From assembly GCF_017562075.2 (NCBI RefSeq), contig NC_054083.1:43303269-43367268 (forward strand): a DNA stretch of 64,000 nucleotides. The letters run 5' to 3'. Of the stretch, positions 62,467 to 64,000 are shown one piece after another. The translations under genes and the position numbers were made by a program. The stretch's first letter is position 1. Each line of letters opens with the position of its first letter. This stretch comes from Anopheles merus. Its lineage: Eukaryota; Arthropoda; Insecta; Diptera; Culicidae. Below the pieces are notes generated by a model. That model saw only the letters and a list, made by a program, of their open reading frames with translations, made no database searches and had not been told where the DNA came from.

Positions 62467-64000
62467 ATGCCAACAACTCGATCCACATCGAAGCGTACGG
62501 AAAGCCAAGCAATGCAATCAGAAAACGCAACACCTCACCCTGAGATGCAAGCCTCGCACTCAAAAACACAAGCTGAAGCCATGGAGTCCAAAGCGAAAGC
62601 AGTTGTTGAACAATCATTCCATGATGCAGAGTTTTCTACTAACCAACGTGAGCTGAAGATGTTGCGACTGCATCATTCTAGTCAGCAGCGAAAACTCGCA
62701 AAATTGCTGGAAGACGTCACAACAACACCAGTAAATGCAACTACATACAACGTAAAATACAGTTACCTGCAAGATCTAAAAGCAAAACAAACAGAGATCT
62801 TTGAGAAAATAGTAGCCCTGGACCCAATAGACCTCGAAAACGACTTTTCTGACGACGAAGCATGTGCTTGTATGTACATGAAGTTAGACACCATGATAGC
62901 ACACGGAACTCCAATTGCTGCAGCTACTGCAGTGACTTCCGTGGTATCTTCTTCATTACATCATCTGAACATCCCGATGCCAACATTTGATGGAACATAT
63001 GAACAGTGGCTTAAGTTCAAGGCCATGTTCCTGGATATTGTGAAGGAATCTAGCGCATCGGATGCGGTGAAGTTACATCACCTTAACAAGGCCTTGATTG
63101 GAAAGGCTAGTGGCGTGCTGAATGCAAGTCTCATCGCAGGTAACAACTTTGCAAGTGCATGGCAATTGCTGGAGGATCGCTTTGAAAATCCTCGCGTGAT
63201 CGTGGACAGGCACATCGCGGGATTATTGCAGATGAAACCCGTGGTCAAGGAGTCTGCACGCGGGCTGCGCGAGTTGTTGGAATGCTGTAAAACTCATGTA
63301 GATGGTCTATCCTACATGAAGAAAGAAGTTGATGGAACCAGCGAATTAATCATCACCCACATCTTGACTTCATGTTTCGATCCTGAAACAAGGAAGCTGT
63401 GGGAGCGGACGATGAACCGAGGAGAGTTTCCGAAGCTGAAGACAACATTGGAGTTTTTGTGCAGACAGTGCGAAGTGCTGGATCAGTGTGCCTCTGAGAG
63501 AGGCGAAAGAGGCGACAAAGGCAAAATGGTGAGCACCAAAGTGTACACAGCTTCCATTCAAAACTGCAAGCTCTGCAACGATGATCAGCACAACATCGTT
63601 CACTGCCCAGAGTTTTTGGCGTTATCAACACGAGAGAGACATATCAAGGCTCAAGAACTTCGTCTTTGTTACAATTGCCTTGGAGCTGGTCACTCTTCAC
63701 GACGATGCGAATCAAGGAGGACATGCCGTAGATGCAATAAACATCATCACACGTTGCTTCATTTTGAGCAACCTGTTGAGATGCCAAGTTCTGAACACGT
63801 AGCAACCGCGTCACATCAAGAAGAAGAGACATCAGGCACAGGGTCATCATCTTCAAGCAGCCCATCATCACCTCAGATTGTCTTGAGTGTGCAAGGAGCA
63901 GCAAAATCTACCGTCCTGTTATCGACAGTGCTTTTGAACATCGTGGACGATCAAGGAACGAATCATCAAGCTCGTGCACTGCTAGACAGTGGCGCACAAT
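62467..64000 (+). CDS. BEL/Pao gag and start of protease (partial at window end)
   Basis: The ATG at 62467 follows the leader repeat, and the frame is open for 511 codons to the window edge. The N-terminal ~150 residues are coiled-coil-like and acidic. A DUF1759-type gag region follows (FDGTYEQWLKFKAMF, AWQLLEDRF). Cys/His-rich knuckles lie at roughly residues 360-430 (CKLCNDD.., CYNCLGAGHSSRRC, CRRCNKHHH). After a Ser-rich linker comes ARALLDSGAQ, the aspartic protease active-site region. Gag packages element RNA, and protease cleaves the polyprotein. Reverse transcriptase and integrase should follow beyond 64000. No frameshift or stop is seen. Confidence 0.92.
   Translation, partial: MPTTRSTSKRTESQAMQSENATPHPEMQASHSKTQAEAMESKAKAVVEQSFHDAEFSTNQRELKMLRLHHSSQQRKLAKLLEDVTTTPVNATTYNVKYSYLQDLKAKQTEIFEKIVALDPIDLENDFSDDEACACMYMKLDTMIAHGTPIAAATAVTSVVSSSLHHLNIPMPTFDGTYEQWLKFKAMFLDIVKESSASDAVKLHHLNKALIGKASGVLNASLIAGNNFASAWQLLEDRFENPRVIVDRHIAGLLQMKPVVKESARGLRELLECCKTHVDGLSYMKKEVDGTSELIITHILTSCFDPETRKLWERTMNRGEFPKLKTTLEFLCRQCEVLDQCASERGERGDKGKMVSTKVYTASIQNCKLCNDDQHNIVHCPEFLALSTRERHIKAQELRLCYNCLGAGHSSRRCESRRTCRRCNKHHHTLLHFEQPVEMPSSEHVATASHQEEETSGTGSSSSSSPSSPQIVLSVQGAAKSTVLLSTVLLNIVDDQGTNHQARALLDSGAQ

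Larger units (their letters stand above)
60629..64000 (+). mobile_element. BEL/Pao LTR retrotransposon, 5' part, cut by the window edge
   Basis: Order seen: probable 5' LTR, tRNA primer-binding site, repeat-filled leader, intact gag with zinc knuckles, and the start of the aspartic protease. The gag architecture (DUF1759-type region, CCHC knuckles, then LLDSGAQ) is that of BEL/Pao elements. The reading frame is unbroken over 1.5 kb, so this copy is probably young. The left edge is uncertain because the 3' LTR is outside the window. It lies upstream of, or within the first intron of, Cip4. Confidence 0.85.

Overview
The window looks like nuclear DNA of a dipteran, most likely an Anopheles mosquito. 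The reasons are GT-AG introns of 70-1100 bases beside some of 6-10 kb, dense CA/GT and GA microsatellites, insect-type proteins (an Ariadne-2 RBR ligase and a Cip4/TOCA F-BAR protein) and a BEL/Pao LTR retrotransposon. Species and chromosome are inference. All exon structures were read by hand from splice sites and phase agreement.

Layout. (1) 1-19.7 kb, plus strand: a poly-C2H2 zinc-finger gene. Coding exons run from 2959 to 12325. Ten separate exons of exactly 84 bases each carry one finger. Four of its introns each hold a related box C/D snoRNA. The last large exon ends in an in-frame TAA followed by 65 coding-like sense codons and a phase-matched donor; a candidate terminal exon lies about 7 kb downstream. 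(2) 21.8-29.9 kb, minus strand: complete five-exon Ariadne-2 gene (562 residues) with a 6.1 kb first intron holding a MITE. (3) 32.0-34.1 kb, plus strand: a three-exon gene for a 660-residue helical protein I cannot identify. (4) 37.4-53.8 kb, minus strand: Cip4/TOCA F-BAR-HR1-SH3 gene, ten exons including a 30-base microexon; the short exon with the start codon was not found. (5) 60.6-64 kb, plus strand: the 5' end of a BEL/Pao retrotransposon with probable LTR, tRNA primer site, a leader made of eleven and a half 77-base tandem repeats, and an intact gag reaching the protease motif at the window edge.

The neighbouring genes alternate in orientation (zinc-finger gene and ari-2 converge, ari-2 and the unknown gene diverge, unknown gene and Cip4 converge) and look functionally unrelated: a DNA-binding regulator, a ubiquitin ligase, an unknown protein and a membrane-curvature/actin adaptor. 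The strongest novel signals are the intronic snoRNA family, the phase-symmetric finger-exon array whose fingers share one recognition helix, the possible stop-codon readthrough, and the dimeric 77-base repeat in the retrotransposon leader.
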